A stretch of 64,000 nucleotides of DNA from Neodiprion pinetum (GCF_021155775.2 NC_060237.1:21970970-22034969), one strand, 5' to 3'. Positions 26,096 to 39,086 are shown, counted from the first letter of the stretch. Numbers and translations: made by a program. Notes: generated by a model not told the origin, from the sequence alone.

Positions 26096-28869
26096 ATGTC
26101 GCCTACCGTAGTGCCGAAAGTGAAGTTCAACAACGGAAAGGAAATCCCGGTCTTCGGTCTGGGGACGTGGAAGGTGAACGATTCTATATAAGCATAAAAC
26201 GGCAATTAGTCGGCGCTATTCTCGAAATGTGGCCTACGAGGAGAGGAAGCCGGTTAGCAGCATTCTCGTATCCGCCGGAAGATCAATAGCACGATTCGAA
26301 GCCACGAGGTTCAAGCGTAAACGCGTACGACGTGCACGCAGCGGTTATATAACCGTTTCGAACATCTCCTTTCATTTGTTTTTATTTTAGGAACGCGCGT
26401 TCGGTAATTTCGAACATTCGAGCAACGCGGATATTCGACTTTCGCTCTTCGCGCGGCGCTGCGTCGACCTTGAAATAATTCGTTGGGTTTTGCATTACGA
26501 TGCTCTGCCTTGGACACGCGAAAAATCGATCGCTCCCATCCTGCGTTCAAACAAAGAACGTTAACCGCCGTTTCGGACGTTGCGTAATTGCCGAAATCTT
26601 GGCGGGAATATATCGCGGCTTTTTGAAACAAGCGTGCATTTTATCATTGCTTTATACTGTGGCACTTGCGACGTTTTGTTCGGCTGCGGTCACGTTGCGT
26701 TCGTTTACTTCGTGTCGAGTGTAATTAGACGGTTAGCGTCAAGAGAACAAGCCTTTACCATTAACATATGGTAACTTATTTACGAGCAATTCTTATCAAG
26801 AAATTTGTTTTTTATCATTGACTTTGAACCGTTTCTTACGTGCCTATAATATTCCCGAATCACTGCCGCCGCTTGTAGAAGTTTTAAGAATTTTTCAGGA
26901 ATCGATTCAAGCTTATGTACAGGTGTAGATATTGATATTCAGACGTGAATGAGCCTTCAATTATAAATAGTGCCTTTTCAGTCCATGCGATTCAGCTGGA
27001 AACTTGACTACATGAATTTACAAACAATTAGAAAATCGTTACATAGACTGTAGAGGTATATTGATTTATCGAATTGTACGATACGATAATCAATTTTTTT
27101 AGTAATGACACCAAAATGATATGCAAATATTTTGTGAAATATCAAAAATTGGAACGTAATCGGCGAACCGCGCGCATTGGTTTCCTCTTATCTCATTAAA
27201 CAATGGTTTAATTAATTAAACTTTCAATAACGTTGAATTTGTTTCATCAATTCCAGTCAAAGCCCGGCGAAGTTACTCAGGCGGTGAAGGACGCGATCGA
27301 CATCGGCTACCGGCACATCGATTGCGCCCACGTATACGGAAACGAGAAGGAAGTCGGTGCGGCGCTGAAGGCGAAATTCGCCGAAGGAGTGGTGAAACGG
27401 GAGGACCTCTTCATAACCAGCAAACTTTGGAACACGTTCCACAGACCGGACCTCGTCGAGCCAGCCCTGAAAACCACCCTCAGTGACCTTGGCCTTGAGT
27501 ACATTGACCTCTACTTGATCCACTGGCCGTTTGGCTACAAAGAAGACCCGACGAGCCTCTTTCCCTCAAATCCCGATGGCACCGTGGCGTACAGCGACGT
27601 CGACTACCTCGACACCTGGAAGGCGATGGAAGCCGTGAACAAGAAGGGACTCGCCAAGAGCATCGGAGTGAGCAACTTCAACTCTGAACAACTCGAGAGA
27701 GTCGTGAAGAACGCTGAAATCCTACCGGTGACGAATCAGGTGAGCATTTCCTTTGCCATGGCTATATTATTGTCTGTACTCAGTGTCCGTACTTAAGTAA
27801 GTGACAGTATCTCTTCAACGAATCAATGCCGATTTCAGGTCGAATGCCATCCGTACCTGCCTCAGTTGAAACTGTCCGAATTCTGCAAAAGCAAGAACAT
27901 CATACTGACGGGTTACAGTCCTCTCGGCTCTCCGGACAGACCTTGGGCCAAACCCGGCGACCCTCAACTTCTCGAAGACGCCAAGCTTAAAGAGCTTGCC
28001 GTTAAGTACAAGAAGACTCCCGCCCAAGTCGTCATCCGCTACCAGGTACCGACTGCACTTCCGGCAAATATATCGGTTGAAGAAAGTCGACCTACGGATC
28101 GCAGCGTTTGATTAGAATTTTTGCGAAGGAACAAATTGGACCGACGTGTGATTTTATTTTTTTTTTTGTTCGAATTGCAGATCGATCGTGGACACGTAGT
28201 CATTCCGAAGTCCGTGACGAAATCTCGCATCGCCGAAAACTTTAACGTTTTCGACTTCAAACTGGCACCTGAAGACATCGAGTACATCAACAGTTTCGAC
28301 TGCAACGGCAGAATTTGTCCCTTAGACAAGTGAGTACTCGTGTTAGTGATACACAACGATAAAACTACCCAAGATTCAAAACCTTAGACATTAAAAAGTG
28401 TTATGAAATCTCAGCCGTGATTATCTTCGAATTAATTACCTCATATTACGACTTTGATACTTGAATTTTGACTCTGCCACGCGACTAATATCTTTATATA
28501 TATGTAACATAAGTTGAATCCGCACAGTCAAAGATCGCGTCACATTTGAAAAAGTTATCGTTCGAGAGTTTTCCCATTCACGAATCGAAAGTATATAACC
28601 CATCGTAATTAATGACCAGCCACACAAATTGCTCAATAAGTTCGATGAGAATTTGGAAAACACTGTCGAATTAAAGACGCTTACCTTTAGCGTAAATAGA
28701 TTGCGTGATTCAGTTTGAAACCCATATTTATGATCGAATTAACCCAATGAAAAATGTTTATCAATTCCCTAAAATCGTGATCTAGAGAAATTCAATTAAT
28801 TAATCTTTGTAACTTTTTTGTTACAGCGTGAAGACCCACAAATACTGGCCATTCCAGATTCCGTACTAA
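26096..28869 (+). CDS. Aldo-keto reductase AKR-2 (class I)
   Basis: Exons 26096-26173, 27257-27739, 27839-28045, 28181-28329 and 28827-28869 total 960 nt, 319 residues. The start is [20 protein letters not shown]. Catalytic residues are Asp48, Tyr53, Lys82 (ITSKLWN) and His115 (IHWP). SNFN, NQVECHP, the safety-belt loop [13 protein letters not shown] and [13 protein letters not shown] bind NADPH. The tail is [11 protein letters not shown]. This is the AKR1 aldose/aldehyde reductase type, presumably cytosolic; the substrate cannot be read from sequence. Class I genes have an intron after NQ, before VECHP, and none after YK. Intron 1 is about 1.1 kb and CpG-rich in part. AATAAA lies at 28992-28997. 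Exon 2 is nearly identical to AKR-4 exon 2. Confidence 0.95.
26390..26720. other. CpG-dense segment inside AKR-2 intron 1
   Basis: CpG dinucleotides are unusually dense (for example TTCGCGCGGCGCTGCGTCGA near 26446-26465) in a region otherwise poor in them. It lies a few hundred bases downstream of the promoter. It could be a regulatory element or a former repeat. The overlapping frames in it on both strands look like chance. Confidence 0.35.
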
Positions 28870-29765
28870 TTAAGGACAGGAAGAATTAACCCTTACGCAT
28901 AGTTAGTCTTTACGTCATATCTATTTCGAATATATTTTTGTTTCTTTGTATTACCGGGTGTAAATTCAAAGAGTACATCCACCGTTTATTAAATAAAATT
29001 ACCATAAATTCTGATGGACATAAATTTTTTTCCGTCAACGAATAAAAACAATTATTTTCTCTTCGTGCACGTTGCGAATAGGACGTAGATTTGATATGTT
29101 CATAAACCTCACTCGTACAATATTTAAATAAAATAAAAGCAATATCGCATTAATAATATATGCTGCAAATGATAAATACTTACAAAACATTTTACAGAAA
29201 AATTGAGTCGATATATTCCCAATCACACATGTGGTTTATTTTCAATTGATGATTTCAAATCGCTTTATGGTTATCATTTCGTGGTTGTATTTGTAGCGTG
29301 ATTGACTAATATCAACGAATAAATTTATCTAAGACGCAACCTAATCAACTTTATGAAATCTTTATTCACTGCGCATCAATTACATACGTAATACGCTCAG
29401 TGCCCAAATCTGTGTAGTAATGTATAAAAAAAAAATTTTCTATTTACACTAAAAATATGATAGTTTGAACAATTGAAGAAAACGGGCCATTTATTTGATC
29501 CCAAAAAATTGAACAAAAAGTCAACTAAGAATTAAAAAGTGGCAAAATTCGAATATTTACCGTCGAATTTCCGGTATTATTACTTTCTGGTTTCGTCTAA
29601 AGTCGGATGTTCTCATTTTCCGACGACTATCAACGAATATCTCGCCGATGCGGCACGTGTACAGAACGCGCCACAGAGTTTTAAATGAACATATTTTATG
29701 ATTTCGGTTCATTTGTGATGAAAGAACGCGGTCCGCGCCTGCGCGATAAAAGAACGGTCGTACAT
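28870..29765. other. Spacer between AKR-2 and AKR-3
   Basis: Contains the AKR-2 3' UTR with AATAAA at 28992-28997 and the upstream region of AKR-3. No exon is supportable. Confidence 0.5.
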
Positions 29766-29771
29766 TCCACG

Positions 29772-29804
29772 CATATAACATTGCGTCGTTTCAATTCAGT
29801 TGCA
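29772..29804 (+). promoter_or_regulatory. AKR-3 core promoter
   Basis: GCATATAACA (29771-29780) is TATA-like, and ATTCAGTTGC (29795-29804) matches the arthropod TCAGT initiator at the expected distance of about 26 bp. The predicted 5' UTR is about 130 nt. Confidence 0.5.
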
Positions 29805-29927
29805 TTCTCCGGCACACCGAGGTAGAGAAGAAGTTCGGACGCACTTGGTACTTAGTTTCCACAAGTGCATACGTCGTTATCCACACGCGAGAAATTCATC
29901 GCAAGTTGAAATCTTCGCAATATTTCA

Positions 29928-32900
29928 ATGGCGAAAGCACCGACAGTGAAATTCTACAACGGATCAGAGATTCCAGTCATCGGACTGGGAACTTGGCGGG
30001 TAAATTTGCACATAAATTTGTTCGAATTTTTCTAATTATGCTAAACTCAGATCTGTACTTACTAATATTCGTATAACTGGAGTCGTTTCCAGTGGCCGAC
30101 CTCCAGCAGCCTGTTGTAGTTTGAAATTGAATTGTAATCACTAATTCAACATCGATCTCTTCTTTAAAATTTCGTCTGGAAATCAAAAACTTGATAAACT
30201 TATTATATTATGCTTTACCTCTGGACATGGCTAACACACAGTATGATATTCTCCCACTGATGCAGCGGGAATCAATAATATTCCATATTTATTGAAAACA
30301 ACCAACAGTAGTAATTACGTTTTTTTGCCCAATACAAATGATCGATTCTGTAGTCCAACACTCATTCAGACGTCCACGTGGACAAACATAAGCTTTTTTT
30401 ATCAGACGGTTCATCGCACTTCTATTAGCTACGTTGAGTCGATAAATTGAGGTATGACTGTCTGTAATTTGCGGAACAGTCGAAAGCGTGGCTTCAAATT
30501 TATCATATTTTATCACATATATTGATAAGCATTGCTGGCAATTTCCAACGATAGCGAAACTCCTTCTCCGAAGTCACTATACAATATTATCTATTGTAGA
30601 AAGTTGAAACAGTGCCAAATATTAAATCACCATTTTTAAATCTAATTATATAATTCCCTCGAAAATGAATTTTGAAATTGCTGAGCCTGGATTCTATATC
30701 ATTTCCTCATCCTTTACAATAGGACTGAAATAAGAATTACTGCGATACATGTTTAATGGACTCGAGGTGTTTATACGAGGAAAAAGGCTGAGCTGAATTT
30801 ACCACCGTATAATAAACTGTTATCACAAAATTGTCGCAGTGACGGTAATTATGGCGGGCATACAAGACATCCGATTGTAAAGTTTACAACGCACAATTAA
30901 AACATTTACGACAATTGTTAGACGATATACATACCTGAGAACACTACAATTTTGATGTTTGGTATTGTTTGCACTTTGCAGCCTCGCAAATCAAACTCGA
31001 ACGCTGATGCAATAAAAACCTCAGATCTTCGCCACGACACCACCTCGAATTACATGATAAAACAATGAATAAATTGCTTGCTTCAGTGAATTGAATACAT
31101 AACGAAATTTCTTCAAGTAAGCTTCAAGATAATAATAATACTAATCGAGGTCACTTGTATAAATCCCGAAAATTTTATTAAACTTTCATATAAAACTGTA
31201 TATGACATTTACTTATATAATGTGCAATTGAAGCTTTGTTGTAAGCTTAGAAAGATGAAAGTTTATTTGAAGAGCATTCGGCGCGTTATGAGACCTGAAT
31301 CAAGCGGACTACCCGAAAATCGATATTACGTTTAAAATTTTTATCAAGTGTATTAATATATCTAATTACGCGTTGATGACTAATTACGTCATTCTATCAA
31401 CAGTCAGAACCAAACAAAGCATACGAAGCAGTGAAGGATGCGATCGATATCGGATACCGATTCATCGACAACGCCTATCTCTACGATAACGAAGTGGAAG
31501 TTGGCAAGGCGGTGAGATCTAAAATTGCAGAAGGAGTTATAAAAAGAGAGGACATCTTCCTGAGCAACAAGCTTTGGAATACTTTTCACCGACCAGAAGC
31601 CGTTGAACCAATGCTGAGGAAGACTTTGGCTAACTTGGGCGTTGAATATGTCGACATGTACTTGATGCATTGGCCGATAGCTTACAAAGGTTATTCAGAG
31701 TTCAAAATTACGTGACTTTGACCAATTCGATCTGTCTCATAAGACATTTCAATAGTTGAAAGGATAAATCTGGTCGGTATATAAGAAGCTATAAATTCTT
31801 TCCAGAGGGAAGCGGAAACTATCCTCTTGACGCCGAAGGTAAAATGCAATTTGCCGACTACGATTTCGTCGACACATGGAAAGCCATGGAGAAGGTTTAC
31901 GAAATGGGGTTAACGAAAAACATCGGCGTTAGTAACTTCAACGAAGAGCAGTTGGAGAGGATTCTAAAGGAGGGAAAGATCAAGCCCGTTACCAACCAGG
32001 TCGAATGCCAGCCCTATTTGTGCCAATTCAAGCTATCCGAATATTGCAAGTCCAAGGGCATCGCTATAACGGCTTATCGCCCATTGGGAGGGCCGGGAAA
32101 ACCTGGCCAACCGAAACCCAGCGAAGATCCAAAAATCAAGATTATTGCCGAGAAGTACAAAAAGACTCCTGCTCAAATTATGCTGCGTTATCAGGTAATG
32201 TACTCGCACTGTTTTAGTTATCAAGGATCGTAAATTTAGGGCTGTTAAATAAAATCTGTACATGTAACGTACACTAAAAAACTCGTCGAATCACTGCGCT
32301 CAAAGATAAGATTATTTTTACTACAATCGAGTAATGGTGCCGTCTTCGTGACAGAAATACTCTGCCATTGCTTCAAAATCCTAAATTGAAGATTTGTAAA
32401 TTTTTCACAGATTGAACGGGGACACATAATAATCCCCAAATCAGTGACTAAGTCTCGAATTGAAGAAAACTTCAATATATTTAACTTTGAACTTGCCAAA
32501 GAAGATGTTGAGCTCATCAACAGCCTTGACTGCAACGTCAGATTAAGTCCGCTGCTTGAGTAAGCTATATTTTTGTTAAATCTCGCTCATTTCTCTCCTG
32601 TAAAATTTTTTTTTTTTTTCTAAATCAGTATTCCTCGTACGAACTGATACGTAGTATCATAAAATCCTGAAACTGACCACGTCTTCAGACTTCTCGATCA
32701 TAATTCATTTCTTGAATTTCATTACAATGGTCATTGATATTCTTCATCAAAGCTTGTATTCAAAGAATGTTACAGTAATTCTTTCGGATAGGCTTACAGG
32801 ATTTCATAATACAACGTATCAGCGTACAGGGAAGAGTAACTCCATAAATATTTTTTTTCGCTCCGTCCTACCGCACATGCTTCATTATCCAATACTGATT

Positions 32901-32947
32901 ACATTTTCAGGTGTATCGACAGCCCGTACTATCCATTCGAGAAGTAG
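29928..32947 (+). CDS. Aldo-keto reductase AKR-3 (class II, altered coenzyme loop)
   Basis: Exons 29928-29999, 31404-31689, 31806-32194, 32411-32559 and 32911-32947 total 933 nt, 310 residues, the shortest of the six. The start is MAKAPTVKFYNGSEIPVIGL. The tetrad is intact: Asp46, Tyr51, Lys80 and His113 (LMHWP). The motif before Asp46 is GYRFID instead of GYRHID. The coenzyme safety-belt loop (about residues 214-228) reads GGPGKPGQPKPSEDP and lacks the family's DRPW. The tail is CIDSPYYPFEK. Class II genes have an intron inside the codon after YK and none at NQVEC. It is probably an active reductase with altered NADPH release or substrate range; that is inference. Confidence 0.93.
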
Positions 32948-34800
32948 AATTTCGACGAAATCCTGCCCGAAAGCTGCAACGATTGATGCAGAACAACCTC
33001 TCAATAGTGCCGCGACAAAAGTTCTATTTAGTATAATAAAGGTTTAGTGCAATAAAGGTACTATTGAGAGGGTTGAGAACTAATTTTTGAGAACGAGCTT
33101 TTGTAGTCGGAGTGAGGGAACCAAAATTTTGAGAAATGTATTCCACTCACAGCCTGTGAGCGGTTCTATTGAGAGGTTGTACTGTATCAAGTTCATGCAT
33201 GCCGACAACTAGAGCCGGCGCAGTATATAGAAATTATCTCAATTAAATTGATACGTTGACACTTATAAATGTCTTCATAGAGATCTTGTGACGTCTCACA
33301 GCATTGAAAACAACCAGAAAACGACCAGCTAAACGATCAGTCCGAAACCAAAGTTCGAAATCGGTGTCTTGAAATATCTTTTTGTACAGATTTTGTAATA
33401 TGAAATTGAATTCTGTTATTACTTTGTATGATACATAAGCATATCACTTATTATATACAAGTAAGGCAATTAAACTAATCGTGAGATAAACTAAAATTCT
33501 TATTCAATCAGATCGACACAGATTGTGTTTCAATAAGCATGAGCGTACATACGTTAATTTAAAAAATTGTCTCTATTCGATATTATGAACTAACAATAAG
33601 ACTGTCTGATTTCAAAATTCCTGTAACAATTTTTCCCTATATTATACAAGATTTCGAGATACAACTTTTTTCAAAACAAGCGATTGAAATGTACGTGAAA
33701 ATGAAACGTCTAAAATGCGCGATTTGATCAATTGTATTGGAACCGATTGTTCTGAATAACACTTTCATAATTTTTTTCATACCCGGTTCATTTCTTTGAA
33801 TGATACGCGTCTTACACCTATGTAGATCGATAAATTGACTCGGCCCAAATACGTGATTGTGTTAACAGAAACTTGTGACAATGTTATACTCTAAACGAGA
33901 TAATTTGACATTTTCGTTCGCCGGAAACACCTTGGATTCATGGAAAAAACGTTGTCAATAATCCTAATCGCGAAAGGCCATCAAATCAAAATTATATACA
34001 TAATAAAAAAGTAGATTGTCATATAATTGTTTTTACGAACGGTCGATAATCCAGGAGAAACGGAATAGTTATGTAGGGTGGATTCTCCTTGACACTTTGT
34101 ATTCGCGTTCTAATCGATAAATGGCACGGGCAAGCATAAAGCAAAAGAACACGTTATGAAAGTGTGTTCTTACGACTGCGGTAAGAATTTTAAGAAAAAT
34201 TGACTCATATTCAACTGGATAATTGGTTTCGATAAATCAACAAATTCGAAGTACTAATCGAATAATGATTTTCTCAGACCTGAACGCTCACACTTTTCAA
34301 ATGAAAACAAAAAACTAATTACAAACAGCGACATTCCTGGCAAGGCACGAATCTCTGTATTACGCAATTTTCATCGTATCTCGGAACAAATAGTACCTTA
34401 TCATTCTGTACATATTTAGGATACTTATCAATGTCGATTGCTGCAGGCACGATTAATTAATTGATTAACGCACAACTGGGGGCATGAAAAATTACACTAT
34501 TCAAACTTACTTTCGGTACTGTGAAATTGGTGTGATTATACATCATTCAGCTGAATAATCTGTTCTACATCCTTTGTATTTCTTGTAATGTAGGAGTGAA
34601 AATGGCATATTTTTGCTTTTGCGCCGGAGACAAGTCATCATGCTACGATAAATTATGGTTCCGATACAAAAATTACAATTGCCATAACGCTACTTCGGTG
34701 AGTAATCACCGAATTTGGAGGTACGCAGGGTATTGCGTTCTGTTACGAAGCACAGATACCGCACAAACACCTACAGCAGGCATTTTCGCTCGATGGCGGG
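32948..34800. other. Spacer between AKR-3 and AKR-4
   Basis: Begins with the AKR-3 3' UTR, into which a MITE-like element is inserted (listed separately). The rest, about 33190-34800, is AT-rich with no supportable exon. Confidence 0.5.
32989..33185. mobile_element. MITE-like element with Tigger/pogo-style ends, nested inverted repeats
   Basis: The left end CAGAACAACCTCTCAATAG (32989-33007) and right end CTATTGAGAGGTTGTACTG (about 33167-33185) are near-perfect inverted copies, with TA just outside on the right. A third copy of the end in inverted orientation (ACTATTGAGAGGGTTG, about 33060-33075) makes an inner 83-bp inverted-repeat unit. CAGTACAACCTC-like ends with TA targets are typical of pogo/Tigger elements. 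It has no coding capacity. It contains AATAAA at 33035-33040 and 33051-33056, in the AKR-3 3' UTR. Confidence 0.6.
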
Positions 34801-34806
34801 GAAACG

Positions 34807-34850
34807 GATAAAAGGCCTTGCAACACCGGGATCAGCCGCAGTTGAGTACT
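34807..34850 (+). promoter_or_regulatory. AKR-4 core promoter, paralogous to that of AKR-2
   Basis: GGATAAAAGG (34806-34815) and then ATCAGCCGCAGTTGAGTACT match the AKR-2 TATA-like box and initiator almost word for word at the same spacing. The ATG follows about 80 nt later at 34917. Confidence 0.6.
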
Positions 34851-34916
34851 GTACTCTGATTGAGAGTGATACGGGCTAGTCGATTAAAAATTTTGCAACG
34901 TATTAGGCAAGTCAAC

Positions 34917-37196
34917 ATGTCCAGAGTGCCGAAATTGAAGTTGAACAATGGGAGGGAAATTCCCGTCTTTGGCTTGGGAACGTGGAAGGTGAATAATAAT
35001 AATGAATCATTTTGAACGTGGGTGTTTCGATGGAACAATTAAATGTTGGCAATTTTGTGTGTTTGGTCAATCCGCAAAATTGAGAAAGTTGAGAATTTGG
35101 GAAATTCGAACAGGATTTAATTCTGTACTTAGACTGAAGAAAGTCATTTCATAAAATTTATAAACGTGACTTGGTCCGTACTCTACGGTGGAAAAATATT
35201 TGACAATAATTTAAAACATCTCGAGAAGTCTTTAAAACAATTTCCGAAACATTGGAATAAAATACTTTTTGGCAGGATTTAATTTCTTTAAATTGTTTAG
35301 ATCGTTCGAACAAAGTTTAACGTTTCCAAAATCGAAGTTGAAGTGGAAAGAATTTTTGTGAAATTTAAGTGACCTTGATATAATACCCATGACGTGCGTG
35401 AAAGTAGGATATGGATATGAATAATCAATATTTGGTATTTGGCTAACAAATATGCTGTTTTCTTCCGTGCGAAATAACGGTTTGATCGACATTTCCATTA
35501 AACAAGTCCCTGATATCGTTTATAGGCTTATACACAGGTGCGAATTTACACCGTGTAGCTTTGAAGATTTGTAACGTCACATGAATTGAGCGATTTGGAT
35601 TCTTTTTTTTTTTTAAATCGAAGTTGGAATACGAAATCTCGTAGAATGTAGCACAGCTTCGAAAAATATCGTTTTATCGGTAAAAAATACCTTAGAAAAC
35701 TGAACCCGCTAACGTAAGAATCACTTTCAATAATTTGGGCCTTGTTGAAAAATTTCAGTCAAAACCCGGGCAAGTTGCTCAGGCGGTGAAGGACGCGATC
35801 GACATCGGCTACCGACACATCGATTGTGCTCACGTTTACGGAAACGAGAAGGAAGTCGGTGCGGCACTGGCGGCAAAATTTGCCGAAGGAGTGGTGAAAC
35901 GGGAGGACCTCTTCATAACCAGCAAACTTTGGAACACGTTCCATAAGCCAGTACTCGTCGAGCCAGCCCTGAAAACAACCCTCAATGACCTTGGCCTTGA
36001 ATACCTTGACCTCTACTTGATGCATTGGCCTTTTGCCTACAAAGAAGACCCGACAAATCTCTTCCCGTCTAATGCCGATGGCTCCGTGAAGTACAGCGAG
36101 GTTGACTACCTTGATACCTGGAAGGCGATGGAGAACGTTAACAAGAAAGGACTCACCAAGAGCATCGGAGTGAGCAACTTCAACTCTGAACAACTCGAGA
36201 GAGTCGTGAAGAACGCTGAAATCCTACCGGTGACGAATCAGGTCAGCATTTCCTTCACGGGATGTGTTACACAATCAATGTCCGACTCCAAGTAATCGGC
36301 AGAAATGTGCGATAACCGTTGACTCTGACGTAAATCCGTATCTTTTCATCAAATCATTACCGATTTCAGGTTGAATGCCACCCGTATCTGCCCCAGTTAA
36401 AATTATCAGAATTATGCAATAGCAAAAACATCATAGTGACGGGTTACAGTCCTCTTGGTTCTCCGGACAGACCCTGGGCCAAACCGGATGATCCCCAGCT
36501 GTTGGAAGATCCCAAGATTAAAGAGATCGGCCGAAAGTACAATAAGACATCCGCCCAAGTTCTCATCCGCTACCAGGTGAATTCGTCTTTTTTTTATAAT
36601 TGTTTGATTAATTTTCATTTCTGATCAACAGCTGTTTTGATGATTTATGATAAGCTTGACGGTAACTATGTCACTCGCAAAAAGTATAGATTAGATTCTC
36701 ACTGTGTTTCAATGTCAAATTTTTTGTTACCGTCGTTATAGAAAGAATGAACGAACAAACTTTTTACAGATCGATCGCGGCCACGTAGTCATTCCAAAGT
36801 CCGTTACAAAGTCTCGAATCGAAGAGAACTTTCAAGTCTTTGATTTCAAGTTGACACCTGAGGACATCGAGTCCATTACGAGCTTGGACTGCAACGGCAG
36901 ATGTGTTCCGATGAAAAGGTTAGCATTTATATACCAGTACCCGAATATGTGAAGAAACTATTAATAATTTATAAACAACTGTCGGCTATATTGTAGAATC
37001 TCAACGATTTCTATCGCGTTTGAATCATCGGAGATTACTTACCGTAATTTACAAATTGAAATTTAATCACTACCAAGTGACTTAATTGATTGTTTATCGT
37101 CTCTACAATCGTTGGTTATTAAAGTTTATGTATTCGAAAATTTTCTGTTACAGTGCGCAAACTCACAAATACTGGCCATTCGGAATTCCGTACTAA
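34917..37196 (+). CDS. Aldo-keto reductase AKR-4 (class I)
   Basis: Exons 34917-34988, 35759-36241, 36370-36576, 36770-36918 and 37154-37196 total 954 nt, 317 residues. The start is [20 protein letters not shown]. Catalytic residues are Asp46, Tyr51, Lys80 and His113 (LMHWP). The coenzyme motifs [24 protein letters not shown] and [13 protein letters not shown] are intact, and the tail is [11 protein letters not shown]. Introns match AKR-2 exactly. Exon 2 is almost the same as AKR-2 down to silent sites, while exons 3-5 differ at many silent sites, which suggests gene conversion. A poly(A) hexamer lies at 37408-37413. The predicted role is the same as AKR-2, with possible differences from surface and loop changes. 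Confidence 0.95.
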
Positions 37197-39086
37197 ATCC
37201 ACGCGTCAATTCTATTTATATTGTTTGTATCATCGAGTGTGATTTAGAAGACTGCACCCACTGTTTATTAAACGAACCTACCGTAAACCCTTTTTGGCTT
37301 TAATTGACATTGGTCTGTTAAAAACAATTCTCTTCTCCTCTACCTTCGGTGTAAATGAGACAAGAATTAAGACTCTGATTGGATGCAGTAATACGACCTG
37401 CGATTGAAATAAAAACCAAAAGTGTAATGGGTCGTCAAAGTTGCAGCGTTAAATGATTTATGAGGTACGACTGCGGTAGTTGATGCGACCTTATGTGGTT
37501 TGGATCATTCTATACCGTCGACATATTCATTGGAAACTGTTATCCTGATGATAATCCTGACAGTACAGTCTGCGCGTATAGTCTATAAACGATAATCGGC
37601 TAGACTGTAGTTAATGCCTACGATGAAAAAGTGACACACTTTAATTCGCAGGATACAGTCCTAGCCTGTTGTAAATGATGCTTCTGTAACAGCGAAATCC
37701 AAATGGAAACAAGCCGACCTAAAGTGTCATGGTTCTTTAAAATGATGACGCGAAAGAATAAGTCATAATGAAGTCGGGGACGAATTTTTATCCTATTCTG
37801 AAGGACGGATAATATTGCTATAAAGAAGACTCGTTTATTTACGATTTTACGAAAGAGCCTCAACTTAATTCACTATGGGAAATTCATAGGCTGGAATTCT
37901 ACTGTGGCGGATAATATTTTTGAAGTTACAATATTTATAAACATAATGAATAAATGATCCAATGGCTGATATCTATGTCAGAAATTGTTAATATTTTAGG
38001 TGAAATACAGTCTATTAATCAATTATTGTACATGCCGTAATATCGTAATGCTGTTTAAAATGTCGAATATAGATGAATCCGGGTCTAATCCAAAACTGTA
38101 CACTCATCTAGATCTCGGAATTGGGATGGACTTATACAGATCTAATTGTATAACTAACAATGAGTAGCGAATAGGTCCAGATGTAGACCAGATAAAAGAA
38201 GACAGGATTCTGCTGGATTCGAATGGATACAAAAGTATGTAAGATCTTGAATGAGACGCTGATTTAATCATCCGACATTTTGAGTAAGAATTAATACTGC
38301 TCGCTTATCGTGTTCTGCAGCAAAAAATATATACAATTTGAATTCGGATGGACAAGTGTCATTACATATTAAAGATATACAGGCTTTTGTGTATCCTGAA
38401 AGAAATATTTTATGTCAGCAAATTTGACCTTTGAGTCAACGACATAAATTGGAATAGCTTTGATATCGGTGCTCGTAAATTTGGAACTAGGGAACAGACA
38501 CGTGAACACTACTTAACTTACAGTTCAACGCATCCTAAAGATAATTCCAAGAAAAAAAATTACACCAAGTGAATTGCGGTTTGAAGAAAGCGCTTCTTCA
38601 TCCCACTAAGCTGCTCGAGGCGTGAGGTGTAGATTACGTAACTATGATAGTTCAATGCCCGAACCACGACGTTCCATTCCGTCACTTTTACGTGGATGAG
38701 ACGCGCAGACTCAGAAACATCGAGCGCGGAGCAGAAGCACGTGGACAATGCAGCTGGACATGTGAAATGATTTATGACGTCTCACCAATCAAGCCGAAAG
38801 GCGAATCGAGTACAGGAGGCACATCGAGAAACCTTCCGATAGCCTTTCACGCTGTAGGTTGAAATTGATGACTCGATATTACGCAAAATGGAAATGGCTG
38901 TACGGCCAGCGAGCAAAATCAGTAGTATCGGCCGTACTTAAGCTACTTGTCTCTGGTTCCTCAGGCAAAGAGGAAGTGGAGAGGCACTGCCGAGTTACCA
39001 CACGATAATCAGTAGTAGCTTGATTATTCAGCCGTGGTTCGTTACCAAAAGTTCAACTCACGCGGTTCGTTTTACCCAAGCTCAGA
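37197..39086. other. Spacer between AKR-4 and AKR-5
   Basis: Contains the AKR-4 3' UTR (AATAAA 37408-37413) and the AKR-5 upstream region. TCAGT-like initiator words are near 39008 and 39027, but no TATA box is clear. Frames at 37618-37863 and 38560-38862 overlap or lack family features. Confidence 0.45.

Noticed and set aside
25861..26289. 142-codon frame across the AKR-2 promoter and exon 1
   Set aside because: It is in a different frame from AKR-2 exon 1 and runs through the TATA/initiator region and the splice donor.
27257..36193. Minus-strand frames opposite AKR exons (88-144 codons)
   Set aside because: They mirror conserved AKR coding exons and recur at each paralogue for that reason.
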